Positions 17,867 through 26,373 of a stretch of DNA of 64,000 nucleotides are shown piece after piece. Every line of letters starts with the position of its first letter. Positions within the stretch are counted from its first letter, which is position 1. Under the pieces are notes generated by a model. It had not been told where the DNA came from. It saw nothing but the letters and a program-made list of their open reading frames with translations, and made no database searches. The DNA comes from an uncultured Prolixibacteraceae bacterium (GTDB lineage: Bacteria; Bacteroidota; Bacteroidia; Bacteroidales; Prolixibacteraceae). The DNA lies in assembly GCA_937915865.1 (NCBI GenBank), contig CALGIG010000116.1:65944-129943 (forward strand), given 5' to 3'. The position numbers and the translations under genes are program-made.

Positions 17867-17895
17867 AGACGGGGTGATTCAAAATCACGCCGTCT
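17867..17895. terminator. Bidirectional terminator between convergent genes
   Basis: AGACGGGGTGAT (17867-17878) pairs with ATCACGCCGTCT (17884-17895) with one mismatch over a 5-base loop. It lies between the plus-strand dehydrogenase-like gene and the minus-strand PKD lipoprotein. Confidence 0.8.
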
Positions 17896-17908
17896 ATTTG
17901 TTTAAAGA

Positions 17909-18763
17909 TTATTTGAAAAATACACCCCATTCCATCACGAAAAATCCATCACGTTTAAAATCCACGATAGCTGGCTCCTCAATTTTAGTATTCACATTTA
18001 CTCCTGTAACACCATAAAACAGACGATTCACATGATTCGGTTTCGTTGAAAAAATAAGTTGAATGGTTTTATCAATGTTCTCGTTTGTTTGCGGATAAAT
18101 CAGGTAATAATTGTATTCCGTTAATTTTGGAATCCAATATTCGATAAAGTCAGTAATTTCAGAGTCCGAAAAATGGTACAAAACCATATTTTCCTTGAAA
18201 AAAGTTTTTAGGTCAGCTTTTGCAACACACCATCCTTTTTTTATCTGAAACAGATCGGGCTGTTTGCTTTCGTAGAATAAGTAGTTTAATTTGCTGTTTA
18301 TTAATCCATTATTATCAATGCTTACTGTCCAGCCATTATTGTATTCAGGAATCGACTTTGTTACGCTACCTCCTAGTGGAAATTTAATATTAACTGAAAG
18401 GGTGATCGGACTTAACGGATAAATATAAATATTGGGTTTGAGAACCATGATTTCACTCGGAACTTGCTTAACGATTGTATCTTTTTTTCGTCCCTTAATA
18501 GCAACTAGTGTTACCGAAAACGGATATGAACCTTCAAAAGTGTGCTTCGGGTCTTTTTCGTTCGAGGACTTGCCATCACCAAAGTCCCAAAGAAAACTTT
18601 CAGCATTTTCTGAACAATTTGTAAATTGATACTCGTTCGCCGTAATTTCTGTCGAGCTATAAGAAAAACATGCTTTAACGTCGTCGCTATCATCTTTTTT
18701 ACAACCGAAGACAAAAAAAATGGTAATTAAAACCGACAGGTATAACGAACTTAGAGTTTTCAT
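17909..18763 (-). CDS. PKD-domain lipoprotein
   Basis: This 284-residue protein starts with a lipoprotein signal (VFGC, then KKDDSDD), so it is exported and lipid-anchored. A PKD domain follows at about residues 33-100, recognised by AESFLWDFGDGKSSNEKDPKHT and SYPFSVTLVAIKG. The remaining 180 residues (ILVLKP-like linker, then SVNIKFPLGGSV and later MEWGVFFK) resemble no family known to me. PKD domains mediate protein or sugar contacts at the surface. It sits just downstream of the GH9 cellulase on the same strand (75 bp gap), so a role in polysaccharide handling is possible but not shown. Confidence 0.8.
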   Translation of the reverse strand: MKTLSSLYLSVLITIFFVFGCKKDDSDDVKACFSYSSTEITANEYQFTNCSENAESFLWDFGDGKSSNEKDPKHTFEGSYPFSVTLVAIKGRKKDTIVKQVPSEIMVLKPNIYIYPLSPITLSVNIKFPLGGSVTKSIPEYNNGWTVSIDNNGLINSKLNYLFYESKQPDLFQIKKGWCVAKADLKTFFKENMVLYHFSDSEITDFIEYWIPKLTEYNYYLIYPQTNENIDKTIQLIFSTKPNHVNRLFYGVTGVNVNTKIEEPAIVDFKRDGFFVMEWGVFFK

Positions 18764-18838
18764 GTCAATTTATTTCTTGGTCACTATATTCTAGATGGTT
18801 CTGTCCGGAAAATAGTTGCGCTGCAATGAGGATTTTTG

Positions 18839-20473
18839 TTAATCAATAAATCCAGCCAGTGCATAAACCAGTGCTCCCTGCCAGTTTATAGCAATTTCGT
18901 TGGTGCGGTAATCTTCCTGCAAATCGTTCCAGCCGTTAGCCGTGTGTCCTCCACCAACCAAATATCCGGGCCACGGTTCTTTTTCCGAATCAGAGCCCGA
19001 TCGCCGGTCATGTGGATTCATTGGCGGGTTAATTCCCAGCCCTGTAACAAATGAACGGTTGTAGTAATTGCGGCCAAAGATGTGTGAAATAACATCTTGC
19101 GATGCTTTTGTGTAATTTTTATTTGGCGAAAGTTTGTTGGCAACCTGTAAATTAATCACTTCGCGGGCCAAAGTTCCATTACATCCCCAGTAATATTTTG
19201 TCGACGGGCGTCCGTAAACATCCGAAGCAGTTTTAAAGGCAATCAGGTTTGCAACGTCAATTATATTTTTTTTAATAGCCTTTTCAATTTCCTGATTTTT
19301 TCCTGATCGTTTTGATAACGCATAAGTAAACATTCCAAGGTTCGAAACATCCTGCCAGTCCCAGTCTTCATCAATCTGAAAGTTTTGCTCCGTGGCCTGT
19401 TCTTCAAAATCTTTCAGGTATTCATCTGATCCGGTAGTTTCCCACATTTCGGAGGCAGCCCAAAGACGGTCGTCTTTGTCAGTTGTTTGATATCCTCCGG
19501 TAACAAATTCGCCTTGAACAAAACCTTTATCTTCAGGGTGTGCTTTCAGAAAATTATAGCTCAATTTAGCTGCATTCAGGCATTTTTGTGCGTAAGTTTT
19601 ATCGAAAGGCATAAAGTAACGGGCCGACTGGGCCATCATTCCAACAAAATCGGCTGTTGCAGCCGAACTCCAATCGGTAAAATATCGTTTTTGTTTATCT
19701 TCTTCCGGTTTACAAAACGGTTCAAAATTTTTAGCTGTCAGTTTATGCGAAACACGTCCTGATCCATCGCTATATTGCATGGTAAAAAGCCAATCGATTT
19801 CCCATTTTATTTCTTTCAGAAAGTCAGGGTAGCCTTTGGCCGTTTCAGGCAAATCAAGTCTGAATTTCTTTAGGTTATCCTGAAAATTGTCCCAGGCCAG
19901 AAACATCATACCCACTGTAATTCCGGCATTGACGACATATTTACCGTAGTCGCCGGCGTCGTGCCATCCACCAGTTCCATCGCGTTTTTGATCGGGTTTG
20001 CCCTGGTAATCTTCATATCCATCGTTTAAGTGACAGGCTTCATGCAAATAATGGTGCCCGTTATACATTTCGTCAACTACTGTTCCACACCTCCATAAAT
20101 AAAAAGCTCTCATACTTGTATAAAAAGCCTGATTATATACTGTTTTCGAAATCTCGAAAATATCTGATTTATTACCATCAGTCAATTCAATATAGTATTT
20201 CCCTTCTTTGTTTAATGAAGAAAAATCGGCTAATGTAACGTTCTGATTTACATCTTTCTGAAAAACTGGTTCGGATACTTTCCCATTAAAAACAATTGAT
20301 TGGTTATCGGCTCGTTTAATTGTGAAGGTTTTAGGTTCACCAACAATTGATGCTTTTTTTGATGATTGTGGCAGAAATCCAAGGGAGTTTAAACTTATTG
20401 TAGTTTGTTGAGCAAATAATTGATTAATAGAAAGAAACAAAAAGGCTAAAATAATAACTACTGTTTTTTTCAT
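18839..20473 (-). CDS. Glycoside hydrolase family 9 (endoglucanase-like)
   Basis: It would cleave beta-1,4-glucan (cellulose or related) outside the cytoplasm. The 544 residues comprise a signal peptide (1-21, ending NQLFAQ), an Ig-like cellulase N-terminal domain (about 25-105) and a GH9 catalytic barrel. The inverting base pair is visible in GGWHDAGDYGKY (D172, D175), the conserved late GINPPMNPHDRRS is present, and the proton donor is E526 in YRTNEIAINW. No dockerin or carbohydrate-binding module is attached. The upstream region carries an ATTGTA-TTTAG-TACAAT inverted repeat (20497-20513). It may be co-transcribed with the PKD lipoprotein. Confidence 0.93.
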   Translation of the reverse strand: MKKTVVIILAFLFLSINQLFAQQTTISLNSLGFLPQSSKKASIVGEPKTFTIKRADNQSIVFNGKVSEPVFQKDVNQNVTLADFSSLNKEGKYYIELTDGNKSDIFEISKTVYNQAFYTSMRAFYLWRCGTVVDEMYNGHHYLHEACHLNDGYEDYQGKPDQKRDGTGGWHDAGDYGKYVVNAGITVGMMFLAWDNFQDNLKKFRLDLPETAKGYPDFLKEIKWEIDWLFTMQYSDGSGRVSHKLTAKNFEPFCKPEEDKQKRYFTDWSSAATADFVGMMAQSARYFMPFDKTYAQKCLNAAKLSYNFLKAHPEDKGFVQGEFVTGGYQTTDKDDRLWAASEMWETTGSDEYLKDFEEQATEQNFQIDEDWDWQDVSNLGMFTYALSKRSGKNQEIEKAIKKNIIDVANLIAFKTASDVYGRPSTKYYWGCNGTLAREVINLQVANKLSPNKNYTKASQDVISHIFGRNYYNRSFVTGLGINPPMNPHDRRSGSDSEKEPWPGYLVGGGHTANGWNDLQEDYRTNEIAINWQGALVYALAGFID

Positions 20474-20567
20474 AACTTAAAGGTTAGTTTGGGTTTATTG
20501 TATTTAGTACAATATATTGCAAAACTAGTAGAAAAGTGAATGAACACAATAATTCAGAATATAAAAA

Positions 20568-21749
20568 TTACACCATTTCGATTGTAACCTTTTTAAAGAA
20601 ACGTGATTCCAGAATCTTCATAATCCTTTTTACAACAAATTTTCGCATTTCCAACTCAACTGGTTGGTCTGGATCCTGGTGGGCCCAATTGATGCGCGTT
20701 CCAACAACCAGATGGATGATGTCGTGTTGAATGAGCAATTTCACTACCTCTTCAGGCGGACTATCGCCTAAACGCATTTCGTTGTTGTAGCTTTCCAAAA
20801 TCTCTTCTACCCGTCCAAGAGTAAGAATCCCTTCAGTAACAATCTCAAATCCTTCCATTTTTGCTGCAGGAGGCAATGTTTTTTCCGAAAATCTGTGTTG
20901 AATGTTGATGTCAATATTCATTTCACGGGCAATAATTTCTGCAGTAGTACCTCCGCAAATTATTTTTTTGCCAGGGAATTCTCTTATTCGTTGTACAAAA
21001 TCGACATCTTTAATTTTGTAAAATGGAGGTCCTGTAATTAGCATAAATTCACGAGGTTTCCTGAAATAAATAACCCCACAACTGGCGTCGTCGCGAATCT
21101 CGAATGAATCGTTCATCGATGCCTGGTTCAGAATTTTTCGGGAAAGCTTACCTGCCGAAATTTCATAATCCCGGATTATTTGATTTTCGGCAAAGTGAGC
21201 AATATCATCCAGTCCCCATCCAGTTGGGAAACGGTTACTTCCCAGCCCCGATTGAGTTATTCCATCAGTCATGAAGATAATTCGGTCTTCAAGAGTTGGG
21301 GTAAATTCTCTGATTCGAAGTATTTTACTTGCATTTTCTTCACCTCTTATCGGTATCTGGATTTCTTTAGGATTGTATAACTGTCCTTTTCGAAAAATAA
21401 TTGAACGTGGATTGTCGTAGTTGATGATTCTCACCAATCCATCATCTTCAATTTCAATAATTGTAAAAGTGGCATAACTTTCTTTCCCGTCGACATTTTT
21501 GGGTAGTGCCCTCATGAAAATATTGGCGGCAACTTCGGGTTTGGTGTGAAACGAGGTGTAATTTAATGCCATTGATGCTGTTAAAGTTGCCAGTACGTTG
21601 GCTTTTACTCCATGCCCAATGCCATCCGACAGCACGAGGATACTCCTTCGCTCAGCCCTGATCTGGCGTGAGTGAAAAACATCGCCGCAAACAATTTGTC
21701 CATGACGATTGAGTTGTTCTACATCAATTTCTATGTGGTAATCTGCCAT
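20568..21749 (-). CDS. SpoIIE-family PP2C phosphatase with unassigned C-terminal domain
   Basis: The ATG at 21749 (MADYHIEIDVEQLNRHG) is preferred; an upstream TTG at 21800 adds 17 residues encoded by a low-complexity repeat. The N-terminal 230 residues form a SpoIIE-type serine phosphatase: QIVCGDVFH, ILVLSDGIGHGVKAN with a metal-binding D, FMTDGITQSG and RDDASCGVI near the end. These enzymes dephosphorylate anti-sigma-antagonist-type proteins in partner-switching. The last 160 residues (KKIICGGTTAEIIARE, FEIVTEGILTLGRVEEIL) are not a family I recognise. It lies behind the PAS gene and diverges from the DRTGG, RsbW-like and HydS run, an arrangement also known around sensory [FeFe]-hydrogenases of Clostridia and Thermotogae. 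Confidence 0.87.
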   Translation of the reverse strand: MADYHIEIDVEQLNRHGQIVCGDVFHSRQIRAERRSILVLSDGIGHGVKANVLATLTASMALNYTSFHTKPEVAANIFMRALPKNVDGKESYATFTIIEIEDDGLVRIINYDNPRSIIFRKGQLYNPKEIQIPIRGEENASKILRIREFTPTLEDRIIFMTDGITQSGLGSNRFPTGWGLDDIAHFAENQIIRDYEISAGKLSRKILNQASMNDSFEIRDDASCGVIYFRKPREFMLITGPPFYKIKDVDFVQRIREFPGKKIICGGTTAEIIAREMNIDINIQHRFSEKTLPPAAKMEGFEIVTEGILTLGRVEEILESYNNEMRLGDSPPEEVVKLLIQHDIIHLVVGTRINWAHQDPDQPVELEMRKFVVKRIMKILESRFFKKVTIEMV

Positions 21750-21887
21750 CTTTCTAGTTTCAGGTTTCAAGGTTTCAAGCTCCGGTTTCAACAAGCTCAA
21801 ACACCGGTTCTCTGGATATTGGTTATTGAATATTCAGTTTGGATATTATTTATCAATCAGTTCGTCAATTCCTCGATCCATCAGTTT

Positions 21888-22817
21888 CTATTCTTCTTCA
21901 TTCCCGTATTTATATGATTCGATGATCGAGTTAAGTAATTCTTCGGTCATCGAAGCGTTATCACCAAGCAGAAAAGCAATTTTCTGGACAGTTTCAAGGT
22001 TGTGTTTATTTACACGCTGGGCCCGGCTTATAATTTCTTCGCGAACCAGCGAAGGAGCCGACATATCGCGAATTAAAGCTCCAACGACCCGGTGTTTGTA
22101 AATAGTAATTACCGAAATATGAAGCAACTTGTTCTGAATCTTCAGGTCGCGTTCAACAGCGTTTTCACCCGATGTGAGTGTGGCCGAAAACATTTTGAAT
22201 ACGACTTCAGGAACAAGTTCTTTAAGATTGGCCCCATGTAACCCGGGAATAGTTTCATAAAGTTCTTCAATTTCGGGTCCAAACATTTTTGCAAACGCTT
22301 CGTTTGAATCGATTACTTTATATTCGTTGTCGATAATGATAATACCTGCCCTGATTTTATGCATCATAGCCGATGCAATTACTGTCGATTCGCGTGCTTT
22401 TTCAAGTTTCCGTTCAGCCTTTTTTCGTTCGGTAATGTCAAATATCGATCCAACAATTCCAGCAATTTCACCTTGGTCGTTGCGAATTACTGCCTTGTTA
22501 AAAACCACATCGTGCAAAATACCGTTGGCATCTCTGAATTTCGCTTCGTAAATCTGGTCTCCTGGACTGTCAAACAATTCCTGGTCGCGCTGAGCATAGA
22601 TTTCAGCTATTTCAAAAGGCTGAACATCGAAAACTGTTTTGCCAATTATTTGTGATTTTGACATACCAAGTAATTTCTCCTGGGCAACATTACAAGCTTT
22701 GTAAATTCCTTTTACATCACGGTAAAATATAGGAATTGGCAAAGCATCAATTATCTTTTGATGTAATTCAGGGTCGTTAATAAACTCCTGATGGAATGAC
22801 TTTTCTTCGTAAATCAT
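21888..22817 (-). CDS. Double PAS-domain sensor protein
   Basis: This 309-residue soluble protein has two PAS domains. The first spans about 15-130 (PIPIFYRDVKGIYKACNVAQ, then GIVGSIFDITERKKAERKLE, the PAC end). The second spans about 145-250 (IRAGIIIIDNEYKVIDSNEAFAKMFG). No kinase, cyclase or DNA-binding domain follows; the C-terminal 50 residues are helical (RAQRVNKHNLETVQKIAFLL). It is probably a redox or ligand sensor that signals by contact. Sensory hydrogenases of the HydS type often carry a PAS domain of their own. Here HydS lacks one and this separate PAS protein lies 1.1 kb away on the divergent strand, so it may be the missing output partner. Confidence 0.85.
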   Translation of the reverse strand: MIYEEKSFHQEFINDPELHQKIIDALPIPIFYRDVKGIYKACNVAQEKLLGMSKSQIIGKTVFDVQPFEIAEIYAQRDQELFDSPGDQIYEAKFRDANGILHDVVFNKAVIRNDQGEIAGIVGSIFDITERKKAERKLEKARESTVIASAMMHKIRAGIIIIDNEYKVIDSNEAFAKMFGPEIEELYETIPGLHGANLKELVPEVVFKMFSATLTSGENAVERDLKIQNKLLHISVITIYKHRVVGALIRDMSAPSLVREEIISRAQRVNKHNLETVQKIAFLLGDNASMTEELLNSIIESYKYGNEEE

Positions 22818-23060
22818 AGTTCGAAAATTTCGAATTTAAATTACGAAAGATTTAGGAAATAAAACAGGGCAACTAACTCTATCTTTATGCTTAAATTTTG
22901 TAGGAAGAAGAGGTTCTATTTCTAAACTTAAAAGGAAGTTCATAAAGCTTTTGTGGAATAATGCTTACCTGTAAACAATCTAAATTAGGCCGTATGTGCA
23001 ATTAGTCAATAGCTTATTTGTTATTTTTTATGAAATTTGCAGCAGTTAAACAATTTTTAA
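22818..23060. promoter_or_regulatory. Divergent promoter region of the sensory hydrogenase module
   Basis: 243 bp separate the start codons of the PAS gene (minus) and the first DRTGG gene (plus). Both promoters must lie here. No well-placed Bacteroidota promoter element (TTTG plus TANNTTTG) could be fixed with confidence. Confidence 0.45.
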
Positions 23061-23405
23061 ATGAAGCTAATAGAAATTGCATCGGTTTTAAATGCAAAAG
23101 TTACCTGCGGGGCAGATAAATTGGATGGTGAGATTGAAATGGGCTATAGTTCAGATTTAATGAGCGATGTGCTTACATTAGATACAAGTAACCTGATATT
23201 GATTACCGGTTTGGTAAACTTACAATGTATCCGAACAGCTGAGATGGCTGATATTAAAGCTATTGTTTTTGTAAGGAACAAAAAGGCAACAGAACAAATG
23301 ATTGAACTGGCCTGCGAAAATGGAATGTGTATACTGGAATCGCCATATTCGCTGTTTAAATCGAGCGGATTGCTCTATCAGGCTGGATTAACACCAATAT
23401 ATTAA
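23061..23405 (+). CDS. DRTGG-domain protein (first copy)
   Basis: This 114-residue stand-alone DRTGG domain shows EIASVLNAKVTCGADKLDGE, the family GYSSDLMSDVL motif and AIVFVRNKKATEQM. DRTGG domains occur in regulatory positions (next to CBS domains, in phosphotransacetylases and in hydrogenase loci); their ligand is unknown. It opens the plus-strand run that leads to HydS and HydBA. A second DRTGG gene follows HydS at 25259, and the two share the G-Y-(S/V)-S-D-L-(M/L)-S-D-V core. It may bind a nucleotide or redox-linked metabolite, which is inference. Confidence 0.85.
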   Translation: MKLIEIASVLNAKVTCGADKLDGEIEMGYSSDLMSDVLTLDTSNLILITGLVNLQCIRTAEMADIKAIVFVRNKKATEQMIELACENGMCILESPYSLFKSSGLLYQAGLTPIY

Positions 23406-23490
23406 TTTAAAAATGTTACGAGTTGCGGGATGCAAGTTCCAAGTGAAGTAACACGCAACCCGGAACCAGAAACCTGCAACAACCTAAAAT

Positions 23491-23901
23491 TTGAAACTAA
23501 CTTTTTCAATACAAGGAAGTGACTTTACTCATGCTGGATATCCTTCAAGCGAGGTGAAGAAAGTTTTAAAGCAACTCGATATTGATGGAAAGACCATAAA
23601 AAAAATAGTTATTGCACTTTATGAAGCTGAAGTTAATGTAGTTGCCCATGCCTGGAAGGGAACAGCTACAATTGAAATTGAAGAAAATAAAATATCTATG
23701 TTGCTAGAGGATGAAGGGCCTGGTATTCCAGATATTGATCTGGCAATGCAGGCTGGTTATTCTACAGCAAGTAAAGAAGTTAGAGATATGGGTTTTGGCG
23801 CCGGAATGGGTTTGCCAAACATGAAAAAAAATTCTGACGAACTGATCATCGAGTCGGAAGTAGGAAAAGGGACCAAAGTTAAAATGGTGAATTATTTTTA
23901 A
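23491..23901 (+). CDS. RsbW-like ATP-binding protein (HATPase, anti-sigma type)
   Basis: This 136-residue GHKL ATPase domain resembles serine kinases of the RsbW/SpoIIAB type. Visible boxes are ALYEAEVNVVAHAW (N box), LEDEGPGIPDID (G1) and GFGAGMGLPNM (G2). The start is TTG at 23491, because an in-frame stop lies directly upstream and no ATG follows before the N box. The stop abuts the ATG of HydS at 23902, so the two are translationally coupled. Partner-switch kinases of this kind are opposed by SpoIIE-type phosphatases, and one is encoded on the divergent strand. No anti-sigma-antagonist (STAS) gene is visible nearby. Confidence 0.86.
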   Translation: MKLTFSIQGSDFTHAGYPSSEVKKVLKQLDIDGKTIKKIVIALYEAEVNVVAHAWKGTATIEIEENKISMLLEDEGPGIPDIDLAMQAGYSTASKEVRDMGFGAGMGLPNMKKNSDELIIESEVGKGTKVKMVNYF

Positions 23902-25272
23902 ATGAGCGGGTCGCCAATATATCATGCGTTGAATGTTACAAAGTGTATCGGCTGTACACATTGTATGAAATCATGTCCAACTGAGGCTATTCGCCTGGTA
24001 AACGGACTGGCAGTGATTGATTACGATCGTTGTGTTTATTGCGGCCAGTGCCATCGGGTTTGTCCAACCAATGCATTTTATGTAGTTCAGGACGATCTTG
24101 CCATGATTCATTCTTTTAAATACCGGGTTATTCTGTTTCCGTCGATAATGATTGGCCAGTTCCCTGAAAAATATAGTGAGGACCAGATATACGACGGACT
24201 TAAAAAGGTTGGATTTACACATATTTACGAAGTTGAGCAGCCCTTACAGGTTTTGATCGATTCTATCAATGAAGTACTGAAAGACCCGGATACTCCAAAA
24301 CCTGCAATTTCGGTTTACTGTCCGGCTATAGTTCGGATTATTCAGGCCCGTTATCCCGATTTAACTGAGAATATTATACTTCGGAAAGCTCCACACAACC
24401 TGGCAGCCCATTTTGCTATCCAAAGGTTGATGAAGGAAGGTGCACGGCGCGAAGAAATTGGTTTGTTTTATGCCACGCCCTGCATTGCAAAGATTGCGGC
24501 AGTTAAAAGTCCGGTTGGTGAGGCCGAGTCGATTGTTGATGGCGTTGTGAACATGAACCATTTGTACAATAAGGTGATGAAAGTAATTTCGGATAGCGAA
24601 GTTCCTGATTACTCCGATCAGCGGCAGAACCTTTCCAGAGAAGGAATTACCTGGAGCCTTACCCGGGGCGAATCTTGTCATTTTGGTTCTCGCGGAATAG
24701 CTATAGATGGCATTCATAACGCTGTCCGGTTTTTGGAACGCGTTGAAAACGATCAGGCTCAGGGTATCGATTTTATAGAAATGCGTGCCTGCGACCAAGG
24801 TTGTGCAAGTGGTATTCTTTTGTCTGGAAATAGGTTTATGACTGTTGAACGGCTCGAACGTAGGGCAAAGCGTTATCCGTCAGCAAAAGACATAAGACCT
24901 GAGGTGATAAAATTGAATACCAGTGATTTGAAAGAAAAATTGGTACTAGAACCAATTATGCCCAAGCCTCATTTTATTTTTGGCAAAGAACGGGTAAAGG
25001 CAATGGAAAAAATGACCCGTGCACAACGCATTGTGTGTTTTCTGCCTGGGATTGATTGCGGAGCCTGTGGAGCGCCTAATTGTCATGCACTGGCCGAAGA
25101 TATGGTAAACAACAAGGCAAAAATGTCGGATTGCGTTTTTCTGCAACAGCAGTGGGAAAGCGAAGGCCGTATTTCGCCCAATAAAGCGTTCCTCAATGTT
25201 CAAAAAAAATGGGGAACCGATAGATTTAAAGCAGATTGTAATAAAAGAGGACGACGAAATGAAGGTTTCTGA
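23902..25272 (+). CDS. hydS: Sensory-type [FeFe]-hydrogenase (HydS-like)
   Basis: This 456-residue iron-sulfur protein has two 4Fe-4S motifs (CIGCTHCMKSCP at 15-26; CVYCGQCHRVCP at 44-55), an H-cluster domain and a C-terminal 4Fe-4S (Fes) domain with C386, C389, C394 and C411. The four H-cluster cysteines are kept (C140 in SVYCPA, C194 in TPCIAK, C297 and C301 in RACDQGC). The proton-relay cysteine of the first motif is Tyr, and the third motif lacks the GGGQP of catalytic enzymes. Such features mark the putative sensory groups (C/D) of [FeFe]-hydrogenases. It overlaps the next gene by 14 bp. It probably reports H2 or redox state rather than making H2 in bulk; this is inferred. Confidence 0.87.
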   Translation: MSGSPIYHALNVTKCIGCTHCMKSCPTEAIRLVNGLAVIDYDRCVYCGQCHRVCPTNAFYVVQDDLAMIHSFKYRVILFPSIMIGQFPEKYSEDQIYDGLKKVGFTHIYEVEQPLQVLIDSINEVLKDPDTPKPAISVYCPAIVRIIQARYPDLTENIILRKAPHNLAAHFAIQRLMKEGARREEIGLFYATPCIAKIAAVKSPVGEAESIVDGVVNMNHLYNKVMKVISDSEVPDYSDQRQNLSREGITWSLTRGESCHFGSRGIAIDGIHNAVRFLERVENDQAQGIDFIEMRACDQGCASGILLSGNRFMTVERLERRAKRYPSAKDIRPEVIKLNTSDLKEKLVLEPIMPKPHFIFGKERVKAMEKMTRAQRIVCFLPGIDCGACGAPNCHALAEDMVNNKAKMSDCVFLQQQWESEGRISPNKAFLNVQKKWGTDRFKADCNKRGRRNEGF

Positions 25273-25594
25273 TTTGGTAGATGAATTGGGCTTGACTGTT
25301 TATTCAGGCGCCAAAGGGTTAGATCGTGAAATTACTGGCGGATATGTTTCTGATTTATTGAGCGATGTAATGGGCAATTCACGTGAAGGACAGGTGTGGA
25401 TTACACTCCAGGTACACCAAAATGTAATGGCAATAGCCTCACTTAAAGATTTGGCTGCTGTCGTACTTGTCAATAATTTTCAGCCACACGAAAATACAAT
25501 TCGACATTCGAATGATGAGAATATCCCTGTATTGGGAACCTGTCTCCCAACATTCGAAATTACCGGTAAATTTTATCAACTTTTCAAGCAATAA
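25259..25594 (+). CDS. DRTGG-domain protein (second copy)
   Basis: This 111-residue DRTGG domain starts at the ATG 25259 (MKVSDLVDELGLTVYSGAKG), overlapping the end of HydS by 14 bp, which indicates translational coupling. An in-frame start at 25196 would run inside HydS and is unlikely. GGYVSDLLSDVMGNS is the family core. It parallels the first DRTGG gene, so HydS is bracketed by two related ligand-binding proteins. The PHP gene follows after 2 bp. Function is unknown beyond the fold. Confidence 0.84.
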   Translation: MKVSDLVDELGLTVYSGAKGLDREITGGYVSDLLSDVMGNSREGQVWITLQVHQNVMAIASLKDLAAVVLVNNFQPHENTIRHSNDENIPVLGTCLPTFEITGKFYQLFKQ

Positions 25595-25596
25595 AC

Positions 25597-26373
25597 ATGC
25601 AAACATACAGGACTGATTTACATATCCATACAGTTCTTTCGCCTTGCGGCGATTTGGAAATGAGTCCTGTTAATATTATTTCAGCCGCTGTGGATAGTGG
25701 ATTGAATATTATAGGTATTACTGATCATAATAGCACCCAGCAGTGCAAACTGATCTGGAAATTGGGGCGTAAGGCTGGATTGACGGTTGTTCCTGGGTGC
25801 GAAGTGACCTCGCAAGAAGAAGTGCATTGTCTTTCCTTATTCCCAGATTTTGATGCACTTGCTGAATTTCAGCGTTTTCTGGACCGAAGATTGATGTACA
25901 TCCCGAATAACCCTGAAATTTTTGGATACCAGGTAGTTGTTGATGAAGATGATAATATTGAGGAAGAGTTTGAAAATTACCTGGGCGCTTCGGTTGATGC
26001 CAGCATTGAGGAGGTGGAACAAAAAGTACATGAGTTGAATGGTATTTTTATACCAGCTCACGTCGACAGGCCAAGAAATAGTTTATTCAGCCAGTTGGGG
26101 TTTATCCCACCTGAATTAAAAATTGATGCTCTGCAAATTTCGAAACTTGCAGAAGAAGATTCTCTTCGTATGAAGTATCAAATACATCCAGAAGTGACCA
26201 TTGTAAAATTCTCAGATTCTCATTTTCTGGAAGGAATAGGAAAAACATATACCAATTTCGAGTTGGAACAGCCCACTTTTGCTGAAATAAGAATGGCATT
26301 AAAAAAGCTGGAAGGACGAGGGGTCTGGATTCCGGAAACTTCCCCTAAATCTCTTCCAACAGAGGGGGCTTAA
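25597..26373 (+). CDS. PHP-domain metal-dependent phosphoesterase
   Basis: This 258-residue PHP protein has a complete metal site: TDLHIHTVLSPCGD (H-x-H), GITDHN, PGCEVTSQEEVH, PAHVDRP and FSDSHFLEG. PHP enzymes hydrolyse phosphoesters (nucleotide-like, histidinol-P or tRNA-type substrates); the substrate here is unknown. PHP genes are regular members of sensory hydrogenase loci. The last dozen residues (PETSPKSLPTEGA) are encoded by a C/G-rich dispersed repeat that continues past the stop, so the original C-terminus may have been replaced. It lies 2 bp after the second DRTGG gene. Confidence 0.86.
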   Translation: MQTYRTDLHIHTVLSPCGDLEMSPVNIISAAVDSGLNIIGITDHNSTQQCKLIWKLGRKAGLTVVPGCEVTSQEEVHCLSLFPDFDALAEFQRFLDRRLMYIPNNPEIFGYQVVVDEDDNIEEEFENYLGASVDASIEEVEQKVHELNGIFIPAHVDRPRNSLFSQLGFIPPELKIDALQISKLAEEDSLRMKYQIHPEVTIVKFSDSHFLEGIGKTYTNFELEQPTFAEIRMALKKLEGRGVWIPETSPKSLPTEGA

